Origin: Cyclina sinensis
Taxonomy: Eukaryota; Mollusca; Bivalvia; Venerida; Veneridae
Direction of reading: 5' to 3'
Assembly (NCBI GenBank): GCA_012932295.1
Contig: JAAONU010000019.1
Span: 32,341,913 to 32,405,912, forward strand
Length of the DNA stretch: 64,000 bases
Shown here piece by piece: positions 21,835-32,600 of the stretch. The position numbers were made by a program, and so were the translations under genes. Position 1 is the first letter of the stretch, and each line of letters starts with the position of its first letter. Below the pieces are notes generated by a model that was not told the origin of the DNA, made no database searches, and saw nothing but the letters and a program-made list of their open reading frames with translations.

Positions 21835-23627
21835 ATGAGTGCTAAACGGCACACGAGACAGAACCCTATGAGTGACTCCGGATCGGAGGACTCAGATTGT
21901 GAAACCCCTCGAGACCAGAATGGCGGGGATACAAGGAACCCATCGGGATCCGAACCTAGGCCCGACCCCCCTAACACTATTAGTTCTGTGCCCCAGGTAG
22001 AGATTCAGTCCACCGGTGACCCGATATATGATCTTCTTATGAAGAACCCCCTCTTTAAAGCAGCCCCCAGGACATCCAATTACAGATGTACCAAGAAGAA
22101 AAGAGAGCTGCCCAGGCCGCTGCTCAAGAAGAAAGGAGAATGCAGCACGAGGAAGCCATGGCTCGGGCTCGCGCCCAAGAACTGGCCAATCAGTCCATCC
22201 GAGACTCTGTCTCTGACAGAAACTCCCGGCCGAGCCACAGTCCTCGGATAAAGGTAGGTATTCCTGCGTGGAACCCCTCTACCCGACCAGAAAGGTTTTT
22301 TGCTACGGCAGAGAAACTCTTTCAGGCCAATGACGTTCCCCGTTGGCACTGGGTCGCGGACCTGGTGGAAAAGTTGCCCGACCGCGCCAGCGCCGTGTAC
22401 TACCGCCTTCCAAATGACCAGGCCAATGATTATGAGTCCTTTAAAAGGGCCGTACTAGAGGAATATACGGTCTCACCTTCCACTTATAGGAAGAATTTCT
22501 TTACCTGGACTAAGCGTCCACAGCAAACATACCGTGATTTTCTCACGGATCTTTCAGATCAGTTAGTATTATGGACTCAAGGAGAGGAGTTAACCCATGA
22601 AGACTGGGTAGACAAGCTCCTGCGTTTTCGGCTCGACTCCCAACTACCGGACGAGCTGAACTGTTATCTGTTGGATAAGCGAACCGAGAAAGCACGTGAT
22701 TGTGCGGCGTTAGCCGACGAATTTGTGACAAATCGTAAGACGGTGGCTAAAACCGCCGCTACGCCATTTACAAAAACCACTGGGATCACCAGGCCTGACA
22801 ACCGAAATGGGAATGCACCCCAAAACAGATCTGAACCCCCTCGATCCGACTCACATACCTGGAGTCGAGGCCAGACACTGCCCGCCCAAACACATACCAA
22901 TTCTAGGCCCCCTAGATCTTCTAAGTATTGTAGCTATTGCCAACGTCCTGGCCACAATCAAAATGAGTGTTGGGCCGACCCTAGCAGCCCGAAGTTACGA
23001 GGTCTTAGGGGATCGAACCACACACCCGCACCGCCTATTGGCACCAATCATAGTTCCGCCTTTGTATCTACTACACAAACCCCGGAAGACACGGTAAACC
23101 CGGCCGTCCGTAAATATACGGGTACTGCAATTATTACGGCCCCTGATGGTGGTCGAGAGACCCGAGTCACTTACCTCCGAGATACCGGAGCTACTATTTC
23201 TATGTACACCCCTGCCGAGCAGGACAAGTACCAATTGAGATACACCCCTGAAGAAGTGACCATTAGAGGTGTATTCTTAAGTACTGACCACTGCCGTGTG
23301 GCAGAAATCCAAGTGCAGAGCGATGTCTACACTGGACCACTCAAGGTGGCGGTACTTACACATCAGGCCGTCGCCGGCGTCCGATTGTTAATTGGAAACG
23401 ACTGTGAAGGACCCCAAGAGGCCGACACAGTATTCTGTGGTGTCACCACTCGAGCCCAAGCTAAGGCTCAAAACACAATTGAACTGGCACCAACTCCCTG
23501 GGAACCTGCACCAGAGACCGAAGTGGCCACTCCCGTAAGCGACCACCCGGGAAATGAATCCGAAGGAGCGGAAGATCACGCCAAGGAACCTGACCAAACA
23601 AATGAACCCGAGGAAACAAGAGGCTGA
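21835..23627 (+). pseudogene. gag-protease frame of the Gmr1-like element (frameshifted)
   Basis: Translation probably starts at ATG 21,835 in an acidic, Ser/Pro-rich N-terminus. At a C5 run (22,064-22,068) the frame must change by one base to continue into the long frame that ends at 23,627. The likely cause is loss of one C. The second frame holds a coiled Gln/Glu/Ala-rich stretch, a capsid-like region (PERFFATAEKLFQAND ... YESFKRAVLEEY) and a nucleocapsid knuckle C-x2-C-x4-H-x4-C at 22,929-22,970. An aspartic protease follows with its DTGA active site at 23,181-23,192 and a later LLIGNDC strand. Gag coats the RNA and protease matures the polyprotein. The end overlaps the next frame by ~70 bp. 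Whether gag-to-pol passage was a programmed frameshift or another mutation cannot be told here. Confidence 0.85.
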
Positions 23628-24543
23628 TCCTACCTTGGCTCCCTTATGGGGCCAGGCCGGGGATCAACCCCCTCTTCAATCCGGGTTCTATGTGCAACAA
23701 GATCCCAGACTACTTATGAGGCGAGACCAGCCTCGAGGGCAGAAGGCACTTCAGATGTGGAGGCGTCGGGAACAAATAGTTGTACCCCGACCCTACCGAG
23801 CTCGAATCCTAGAGCTCGCTCATGGTTCACTGGCATCTGGACACAGGGGACCAGATAAAACCCTGGTGCGGATCTCTCAACATTTCTTTTGGCCAGGCCT
23901 CCGGAGAGATGTCAGACAGCACTGCCGTAGCCGTGGCCCCTGCCAACGTGCTGGCCGTGGAGTCCAACCCGCTACCGCACCACTTAAGCCTCTCCCTGTA
24001 ATTAAAGAACCTTTCGCTTACATATCTGCTGACTTTGTAGGCCCATTAACAGAGACTCCCAGAGGTAATAAATATCTCTTAAACTTTATTGATCATGCAA
24101 CAAGGACCCCACACACACTTTTAACTGACCGTGGCAGCCCATTTATGAGTGCTGAAAGCCAGAGATTTATGTTAGAACACAACATTCAACATAAAACGTC
24201 TTCTGGTTATCACCCCCAAACAAATGGCCAAGTTGAAAAATTCAATGGCACACTTAAGTCCATGCTTAAAATCATAGGGGAAACAGAGTGCAGACCATGG
24301 GATGAATTACTTCCCTGGAACTTGTTCGCTTATCGGGCGAATGAACATGCCACCACCGGTTACTCTCCTTTCTTCCTCCTTTATGGTAGACAACCTCGAG
24401 ATGGACTTGAGTTAACTTACGAACAGTGGGCAGGCGAACCCCCAGCCATCGAAATACCACTGGATGCATATCCGGGGCAGCTAAGGCAAAACCTTCGCCT
24501 TGCGCTCCAAGAAGCAAACCAAACCACCGAGCGCGTATTATAA
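23554..24543 (+). pseudogene. Integrase (first part of pol), internally deleted
   Basis: An open frame whose credible coding part starts near the gag stop (DPTLAPLW). The N-terminal zinc-binding region has both histidines (HGSLASGH) but one of the two paired cysteines is Arg (SRGPCQ). The catalytic core shows SADFVG (Asp codon 24,031), TDRGS (Asp codon 24,127) and NGQVEKFNG (Glu codon 24,235). The Asp-Glu spacing is the normal 35 residues, but the Asp-Asp spacing is only ~31 instead of ~55-60, so about 25-30 residues are missing. The frame stops at TAA 24,541 and resumes three codons later in the same frame with MWYENHKN, so this is a point nonsense mutation. Integrase inserts the cDNA into the genome; this one should be inactive. 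Confidence 0.88.
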
Positions 24544-24552
24544 GAACGTAAA

Positions 24553-25188
24553 ATGTGGTACGAAAACCATAAGAACGCAAAGGTCACCCTCTACGAAATT
24601 GGTGATTCAGTTCTGGTTCGAATCCCACGAACCGGAAACCCGCTAAAGAACCCCTTACAAGGGCCTTACAGAATCCAAGAAAAAGTAGGTTCACACACGT
24701 ATGTAATTCACATGCCCGATAAACGCGATAAGTACCGTGTAATGCATGTGAATCAACTAAAACCCTACACCCCGCGACCCGCTGAATTGGTGCTCACTGT
24801 ATCAAGAGAGAGCCCTACAGCCGAAGAGTTGCACTATGACCCAGGACAGCATGCCTTGTTAGAAGCTGTGCCAGCTAGTGGATGGCCCGATATTTCACAT
24901 CTCACTCCATCGCAAGAGGTTGAGGTCAATAAACTCTTTGAGAAATACCCCAGTCTCTTTTCGGGAAAACTAGGTCGTTTGTCTGGTGTTGTACACGATA
25001 TAGATGTACAGGGCGCCACTTCAATAACTCAAAGCTATTACCGAATGTCCCCAGACAAGGTAGAAATTCTCCGCCAAGAGATCCAAAACATGCTAGACTT
25101 GGGTGTTATCCAACCCAGTCAAAGCCCTTGGGCGTCCCCAGTTATACTTGTTAAGAAACCAAATGCACAATGGCTGTCCATGCATTGA
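24553..25188 (+). pseudogene. Integrase C-terminal GPY module and N-terminal RT
   Basis: In frame with the preceding integrase segment past one stop codon. Residues 1 to ~75 form the integrase C-terminal module, with GDSVLVRIP, the GPY signature (GPYRI at 24,661) and HVNQLKPY. A short linker leads into the start of the Ty3/gypsy reverse transcriptase: EVNKLFEKYPSLF, a conserved YYRMSPDKVEILRQEI block, then GVIQPSQSPWASPVILVKK. The frame is lost near 25,168-25,180, where seven bases stand in place of six between the QW and CIDYRRL blocks (one inserted base). This continuous INT-to-RT junction is direct evidence for the inverted domain order. Confidence 0.9.
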
Positions 25189-26365
25189 CTACAGACGACT
25201 TATCCAGGTGACTAGATCTATCTCCTACCCTATTCCGAGGATTGACGACCTCATAGATAGAGTCGCGAGTGCGAATCTTATCTCCACTCTCGATCTTAAC
25301 AAAGGCTATTGGCAGATACCCTTGTCAAAAGCTGCTAGCGAGGTCGCTGCATTCATAACTCCATTTGGGCTGTTCGGGCCTCTCACCTTACCTTTTGGGC
25401 TCAAAAATGCCCCTATGACCTTCCAGCGAGTCATGAATGACACCCTGGCGAATAATGAAACCCCATCCGGTCAGGCTGATCTGAATTCACCTACCAACAC
25501 AAGTAGCCGCCCTACTGTAGAAAAAGAACGTTGCGCTGATGCTTATCTAGATGATATAGCAGTACAGTCCCAGGACTGGGATTCACACCTGCGACATCTA
25601 GACGCCACATTCCAGAAACTGGATCAGAAAGGTATCACCCTCAATCCTGAAAAGTGTAAGATTGCGGCTGGCAAGGTCAAGTATTTAGGTCATGAACTCG
25701 GTTCTGGCCGAGTATCCCCCATCGCAGCTAAATGCGAAGCCATAGGCAAGATACCTGTTCCAAACACTAAGAAACAGTTACGAAGCTTCTTAGGTACGAT
25801 AGGGTTTTACCGGCGATTCATACCCCACTTTTCCGAAATTGCCGCCCCTCTCACCGACTTGCTAAGTGGCAAGCGGAAGGGAGATCTGACTAAGGACTGG
25901 TCGACCGCTCAGCAACAGGCGTTCGAAACCCTGAAGAGCGCACTCACCAACCCACCTATACTCCAGGCCCCCGACTTTTCGAAACCGTTCGAAATCTACT
26001 CGGATGCCTCCGAGGTAGGAATAGCGGCCGTGTTGACCCAAAGGAGTGAGACGGCACCGCAACCGGTGGCATTCTACTCTCGAAAGCTCCTACCTAGGGA
26101 ACAGAACTATAGCACGGTGGAAAAAGAGCTTCTTGCTATAATGGCCGCTCTCACGGCGTTTTCCATTTATGTTGGCTCTGGACCGGTCACCATATTTTCC
26201 GATCACAACCCTTTAGTTTGGCTAAATCGCACCCGAGGTTCGAACCAAAGACTCTTGCGGTGGTCCCTTTGTCTGTCAGAGTTTTGTCTCAACATACAAC
26301 ATATAAAAGGCAAAGACAATATTCTAGCTGATTATTTGAGTCGAACCCGCCCAGTGGGGCAATAA
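25103..26365 (+). pseudogene. Reverse transcriptase palm-thumb and RNase H
   Basis: The credible part starts at CIDYRRL (~25,182). RT motifs follow in order: STLDLNKGYWQIPL, FITPFGLF, PFGLKNAPMTFQRVM, YLDD (25,544-25,555, intact), LNPEKCKI and YLGHEL, then the thumb phrase GFYRRFIPHFS. RNase H follows: YSDAS (Asp codon 26,003), STVEKELLAI, FSDHNPLVW and HIKGKDNILADYLSR. All catalytic acids are present. Between TFQRVM and YLDD there are about 20-25 more residues than usual for gypsy RTs (Asn/Ser/Thr-rich). The frame ends at TAA 26,363 with nothing coding after it. RT copies the RNA and RNase H removes it. Confidence 0.92.
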
Positions 26366-26706
26366 AAACCTTGGGGCAGCATTGTTAAAGATACTAAGAG
26401 AAACTGACTAGAGTGGCGAGAACCTTCTAATTTCTATTTATCTTTGTTATTACATATATGTTATATCATGCCATAATTGCCTTCTTTTCCGTTTCAGGAA
26501 AATATTGATTCAAATAAGGTGTAGCCGCCACCGTTGCATTTTTTTAAAAAAATATGTGTTTTCAGTAGTCATTTGTTTTCCAATTTTTGTTGTTGTTGTT
26601 ATTTTTGCATCTTTTCACAAGTTATTAATATGTATCGTTCTTGTTTCTCCGAGAATTCACATAATCATGCAAATTCCTCTCCTAAACTTTCATAAGGGAA
26701 GGCGCG
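26366..26706 (+). other. 3' internal region and polypurine tract of the Gmr1-like element
   Basis: Non-coding, T-rich. The run AAGGGAAGG at 26,694-26,702, four bases before the 3' LTR, is a plausible polypurine tract priming plus-strand DNA. An open frame at 26,505-26,711 has no known motif. Confidence 0.6.
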
Positions 26707-27703
26707 TGTAAAGATCTGTTTTCAGTGATATATTTTTGCTAAGTAAAAGATCTGTTTTCAGTGATATATTTTTGCTAAGTAAAAGATCTGTTTTCAGTGA
26801 TATTTTTGCTAAGTCTTATACAAAATTTTATAGTTACAAATTGTAAGATGCTAGTTAAAATCTTATTGCATCTCCAGGTACTTAATGTCACCCTAGAGAA
26901 TTCTAGCAACCTGTCTGTCATCATCAGCTAATTAAATACAGATCCGGGCACTCATTCAGCTCCGGCCTGTTCAGAGTTAATGGTTATAAAATTATATCAG
27001 AGACATTAAAATTAAATGCTGGTTACATATGGAATTCATTCCTTAGGACTGGGATGTTTCTATAAATCCCGCTAAAAGTTTAACCTACGATTGGACTAAA
27101 TTAAATATTTTGACTTTGGTTTATTACAAAATGGGTGGTGCTAAGCCCAAGTCTTTTGGAGTTTTGGCGGAAAATAAGTAAAAAAAAAGAAAAGTTTTTC
27201 TGAACAGAACAGCAGGTTGTCCACGTTTTGGAAACCTAACTTTGTTTAAAATATAATAATATAAAACAGAGAAAGAGTTTTCTCACTAAATCAGCGGGTT
27301 GTCCACGTTTTGGAAACCTAGTCTTTGTTACAAAACATATACTAAAACAACTGTGGAATTATTTATAAAAAAAGAAAAAGGAATCTAAATAACAATCAAA
27401 TTGTGAAAACTGTCATCATAGGACATCGTTTATAGTGAAAATAAAGTAGCTGTGTACATGTTTATTAAAACTAGTGAAAACTGAAAAGTGTGAATTGTTC
27501 ATTAAACCTCATACACAGTAGAGAACAATTAACCCCTAGACATCGAGAAACTTTGGGAAGAAATACCCCATGATTTATAGAGCCAGTTGGACATTATCAG
27601 AGGCCATTAATGAAACATTAATTAGCCCATCATTACACGCTAAATCAGTACAGGTAATAAAATACTGAATAGCCAAAAGGAACCAGAAAATTGGTTTACG
27701 ACA
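26707..27703 (+). repeat. 3' LTR of the Gmr1-like element
   Basis: 997 bp. Differs from the 5' LTR by about five substitutions, an extra 20 bp (GCATCTCCAGGTACTTAA region near 26,867) and loss of two bases near 27,021. It is followed by the CTAC target duplicate. Confidence 0.95.
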
Positions 27704-27857
27704 CTACCAAAAACTACCTACAACCTAGTGTATTATGATCAAAGCGCTGAAAGACTGAGAAGGCTCATGCCGAGGTACACATTTTACTTTCATACCATCC
27801 TTCCATTTCGAATCAGAAGAGACTTCAAACTGTCGAATGTTAAATACTGATGTACTT

Positions 27858-29030
27858 ATTAGCATTAATATTCAAAAAAATGGCCAACGTAGGAAACTAA
27901 TTCAATTATTCATGTATTTGTCTTTTTTCTCGCTCATCGTTATGTTATACTGAGACATTATTACTTTTATTGTATGGATAAATTATTGAAGACTTAAGAC
28001 AGAAATTCAGCATTATAGAAAAAGTAACAAAGAGATAAACGAGTTAAACTTTTGTTCATTAGTCGGCAGAAGTTGTGGACTAGTTGTGACTGACGATTAA
28101 TAATTTCTTTTTTATTATTATGTCGTTTCACAGAATAAAATTATTTAAATTTAACCAAGTAATTAATTTGAAATAATGATACAATATTCCATTGGTAAGA
28201 AAATTAAAATATCATGTTTGATAATGATCAACATTGATCCCTTACTATAAATGAGTTCGACCGTGCCCTACGCAGTAATCTCTCCTTCATTCAGGGAAGA
28301 AACTGCTGCGCTACATGCTGCTGTGGCGCTATATTTGACGAAATTAAGTCTCAGTAAATATCAGCTATTAGTATTCCAGCCATATGATTGTGCTTCTCCG
28401 GTTTCTTTTGAAGTTACTTATTGAATAACGACCTGAAGACTTGTGTATTACAATTTAGTACACACTAGTGTTTGTATATAGATAGAATACTGGATTTTTC
28501 GATCGCTACCTGTCTATCAAGAAAAAAAAATGTACTTATTAAAAAAAATGAATTTGTATTAAGATACATCAATGTATTTGAATTATAGCAAAGTATCATA
28601 TATCTAAAGAAATTCGGAGAGCGAAAACTCTTCTGCAGCGAATCGACTTTTAACTGGGTTTGCTACCAACTAGTGTGAACAAACGACCTGAAATATTTAG
28701 ATACTATCTTTGTCAAACGCGTCAGGTAACCGATTGTCTGGGTCAGTGGTGAAAGCTTTGGTTTAGCAAACTACTTATGACCGAGGCGGTATAAAGCGGT
28801 ATGAGTACGAATTGCGCTCACTGTTGGTCTTTTAAATACTAACAGTTCTACAGCTATACAGACATTATGTATGTGTAGTAGTTACATGTATCTACCAAGT
28901 TCACGTCTTCAGACTCTTCTGCGCCGACTTGATGCTGTGCAGCAATGTTTTTGTTGTTGCTTTCTGTGACTTACTTCATAGCCGCTAAAAAATCTATGCA
29001 CATAGAGTTTAAGGTTGCAATGGCCTTCCC
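27858..29030. repeat. Dispersed repeat F, copy 2, interrupted
   Basis: 27,858-28,062 and 28,955-29,030 match consecutive parts of 12,307-12,570. The ~890 bp between them include dispersed repeat B (28,066-28,540) and should be one or more later insertions. Confidence 0.6.
28066..28540 (+). repeat. Dispersed repeat B, copy 1
   Basis: Shares a long diverged match with 59,608-60,055, for example AGTTGTGGACTAGTTGT, TTATGTCGTTTCAC, ACGCAGTAATCTC, CAGGGAAGAAACTGCTG and TTTCTTTTGAAGTTA, in the same order. No coding capacity seen, and boundaries are not exact. Confidence 0.75.
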
Positions 29031-29629
29031 AAAGATATAAAATACCTCAGATTCGAAAATCCTTTATGAGTTAAAGGAATACAGTGAAACATGCTTATAA
29101 CGAATTTCTAGGGACAAGGCAAATTGGTTCGTTTTATCCGAAATTCGTTGTATCAATACAACAATTTTTTGTTAAAATGCTTTGATATAACGTATTTTGT
29201 TATGGTAAATAATGCAATTGGATCAATATTTTTGCTGTATTAAAACATAAGGATAACTTACATAATAAAAACATAAAAGAAATGGTGATAAATTTAATCA
29301 ATGATGATGATAACTTTAATCAACGGACGGAATTACAAAAATGTGAAATTTCTGTAACTACATGTCTCAACTTGACCCGATCAATCCCACCACGATTTAG
29401 CGTGAAATTAAGTCGCATTTTGTTTTTAAGGTAGGGACATTTTGCCAATACACAGCCCAGATACAAGAACATTTAGAGCTCGAGCTCCCTTACACCAAGT
29501 AAAATGGGCTTTCTCTGTGTCCTCATAATTTTCAGAACGGTGCCTCTTTCTACTACGTGAGAGCGAGGAATCCTGGTATGAATCACGAATTTCTTTCTCA
29601 TTTTTTATTAAAATTGTTGATAAAGTACT
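29031..29629. other. Unassigned DNA with a short dispersed motif
   Basis: 29,090-29,160 contains an ACGAATTTC ... GAAATTCGT inverted pair. A minus-strand open frame (29,426-29,644) encodes an Arg/Ser-rich stretch (SLSRSRKRHRSENYED) that looks more protein-like than its neighbours, but I do not recognise it and its start lies in the adjoining minisatellite. Confidence 0.35.
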
Positions 29630-32600
29630 GTGTATATTTTGCAATCAAGTACGACAAGTATTCTACTGAAATATTGTCGGCGTGCATTTTGCATATTGTC
29701 TTTGTACATTTTGCAGTCAAGTACGAAAAGTTATCTACTGAAATATTTGTCGGTGTATATAAAAATATATATTGACAATATTTCAATAGAAAATTTGTCT
29801 TGCTTGACTGCAAAGTGTATATAAAATATTTTAGTAGTAAACTTATCGTGTTCGAATGCAGAATGTACACGGACAATAGATCTACTTTAGTAGTCAACTT
29901 TTCGCAATTAAATGCAAGATGTACACCGACAATATTTCAGTAGAAAACTTGTCCCATTTCAGTGTAAAATGTACAAAGACAATATTTCGGTAGACAACCT
30001 GTCGCACTTCACTGCAAAATGTACATTGACAATATATCAGTAGAAAACTTGTCGCATTTCACTGCAAAAGTAAACACCAACAATATATCAGTAGTCAACA
30101 TTCGCACTTGACTGCAAAATATATACTGACACTATATCAGGAGAAACATTGTCGCACTTGACTGCAAAATGTACACAGAAAATATATTAGTAGTAAACTT
30201 TCGTGCTTGACTGCAAAATGTACACCGACAATATATCAGTAGTAAACTTTCGTACTTGATTGCAAAATGTACACCGAAAATAAATCAGTAGTAAATTTTC
30301 GTACTTCACTGCAAAATGTACACCGACAAAATATCAGTAGTAAACTTTCGTACTTCACTGCAAAATATACATCGACAATATTTTAGAAGTAAACTTCTCG
30401 TTCTTGACTGCAAAATGTAAGCCGACAACAATATGCAAAATGTACAAAGTCAATATTTCCGTAGTGAACATTTTGTACTTGACTGCTAAATGTATATCGA
30501 CAATATTTCAGAAGTAAACTTATCGTATTTAACTGCAAAATGTACACGGACAATATTTCAGTGGTAAACTTGTCATACTAAACTGTAAAATGCACACCAA
30601 CAATATTTCAGAGGTAAACTTGTCGTACTTGACTGCAAAATGTACACCGGCAAAATATCAGTGGTAAACTTGTCGTACTAGACTGCAAAATGTACACCAA
30701 CAATATTTCAGTGGAAAACTTGTCGTAATTGACTGCAAAATGTACATCAGTAATATACCGGTAGTAAACTTGTCGTACTTCACTGCCAAATGCACATGAA
30801 TAGTACATCAGAAGTAAAGTTGTCGTACTTGGCTGCAAAATGTACAACGGCAATATATCAGTGGTTAACTTGTCGTACCAGACAACAAAATGTTCACCAA
30901 CATTTTTTCAGTGTTAAACTTGTCGTACTTGACTGGAAAATGATCACCGGCATTATATCAGTGGTAAACTTGTCGTACCAGACAACAAAGTGTACACCAA
31001 CAATATTTCAGTGCTAAACTTGTCGTACTTGACTGCAAAATGTACATCGACAATATATCAGTGGTAAACTTGTGGTACTTGACTGTCACATGTACATCGA
31101 CAATTTCAGTAGAAACTTGTCGTTCTTGACTACAAAATGTACATTGACAGTATTTTAGTAGTAAACTTGTCGTGCTTGACTGCAAAATTTAAATCGACGG
31201 TATTTCAGAAGTAAACTTGTCGCACTTGACTGCAAAATCTATTTGACAATATTTGAGTAGTAAACTTGTCGTACTTAACTGCAAAATGTACATTGACAAT
31301 ATTTCAGTTGTAAACTTGTCGTATTTGACTGCAAAATGGACATCGACAATATTTCAGTCGTAAACTTGTCGTACTTGACTGCAAAATGAACACTGACAAT
31401 ATATCAGTGGTAAACTTGTCGTACTTGAGTGCAAAATGTACAATGACAATATTTCAGTCGTAAACTTGTCGTACTGGACTGCAAAATGTACATTGACAAT
31501 ATTTTAGTGGTAAACTTGTTGCACTTCCCTGCAAAATGTACATCGACAATATATCAGTGGTAAACTTGTCACACTTGACTGCAAAATGTACATTGACAAT
31601 ATATCAAGTGGTAAACTTGTCGTACTTGAGTGCAAAATGTACAATGACAATATTTCAGTCGTAAACTTGTCGTACTTGACTGCAAAATGAACATTGACAA
31701 TATATCAGTGGTAAACTTGTCGTACTTGAGTGCAAAATGTACAATGGCAATATTTCAGTCGTAAACTTGTCGTACTGGACTGCATAATGTACATTGACAA
31801 TATTTTAGTGGTAAACTTGTTGCACTTCCCTGCAAAATGTACATCGACAATATATCAGTGGTAAACTTGTCGCACTTGAATGCAAAATGTACATTGACAA
31901 TATTTCGATCGTAAACTTGTCGCACTTGACTGCAAAATGTACAATGACAATATTTCAGTGGTAAACTTGTCGTACTTGACTGCAATAATACAATGACAAT
32001 AATTAGAAGTAAACTTGACGTACTTGACTGCAAAATGTACATTGACAATATTTCAGTCGTAAACTTGTCGTACTGGACTGCAAAATGTACATTTACAATA
32101 TTTCAGTGGTAAACTTGTTGCACTTCCCTGCAAAATGTACATCGACAATGTATCAGTCGTAAACTAGTCGTTTTTGACTGCAAAATTTATATCGACAATA
32201 AATCAGTAGGTAAACTTGTCGTACTTGACTGCCAAATGTACATTGACAATATTTTAGTGGTAAACTTGTTCCACTTCCCTGCAAAATGTACATCGACAAT
32301 ATATCAGTGGTAAACTTGTCGCACTTGACTGCAAAATGTACATTGACAATATTTCGATCGTAAACTTGTCGCACTTGACTGCAAAATGTACAATGACAAT
32401 ATTTCAGTGGTAAACTTGTCGTACTTGACTGCAATAATACAATGACAATAATTAGAAGTAAACTCGACGTACTTGACTGCAAAATGTACATTGACAATAT
32501 TTCAGTCGTAAACTTGTCGTACTGGACTGCAAAATGTACATTTACAATATTTCAGTGGTAAACTTGTTGCACTTCCCTGCAAAATGTACATCGACAATGT

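Larger units (their letters stand above)
20427..27707 (+). mobile_element. Gmr1-like Ty3/gypsy LTR retrotransposon (INT before RT), full length
   Basis: A complete element: 5' LTR 20,431-21,409, internal region, 3' LTR 26,707-27,703, and a 4-bp target duplication CTAC (20,427-20,430 and 27,704-27,707). The LTRs begin TG and end CA. The domain order read along the plus strand is gag with CCHC knuckle, aspartic protease, integrase (zinc finger, core, GPY module), reverse transcriptase, RNase H. RT and RNase H sequences are of Ty3/gypsy type, but integrase lies upstream of RT as in Ty1/copia. That combination defines the Gmr1-like group, originally described from deuterostomes (established knowledge). 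The coding region has two clear frameshifts, one nonsense codon and an integrase-core deletion, so this copy should not be autonomous. There is no env-like frame after RNase H. Confidence 0.93.

Noticed and set aside
22080..23234. Minus-strand and alternate-frame open frames over gag
   Set aside because: Shadow frames of the GC-richer gag region, with no motifs.
23554..23640. Programmed gag-pol frameshift in the Gmr1-like element
   Set aside because: The overlap is real, but there is no slippery site I can defend, and other frameshifts in the copy are clearly mutations, so a programmed event cannot be claimed.
24272..24580. Minus-strand 102-codon frame over integrase
   Set aside because: Shadow of the pol frame on the plus strand.
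26366..26706. Envelope-like gene after RNase H
   Set aside because: Only ~340 bp remain before the 3' LTR and the open frame there has no signal peptide plus transmembrane arrangement or known motif.
28735..28810. tRNA-like A-box phrase (GGTCAGTGGTGAAAGC)
   Set aside because: No B box at the right distance and no clover-leaf fold.
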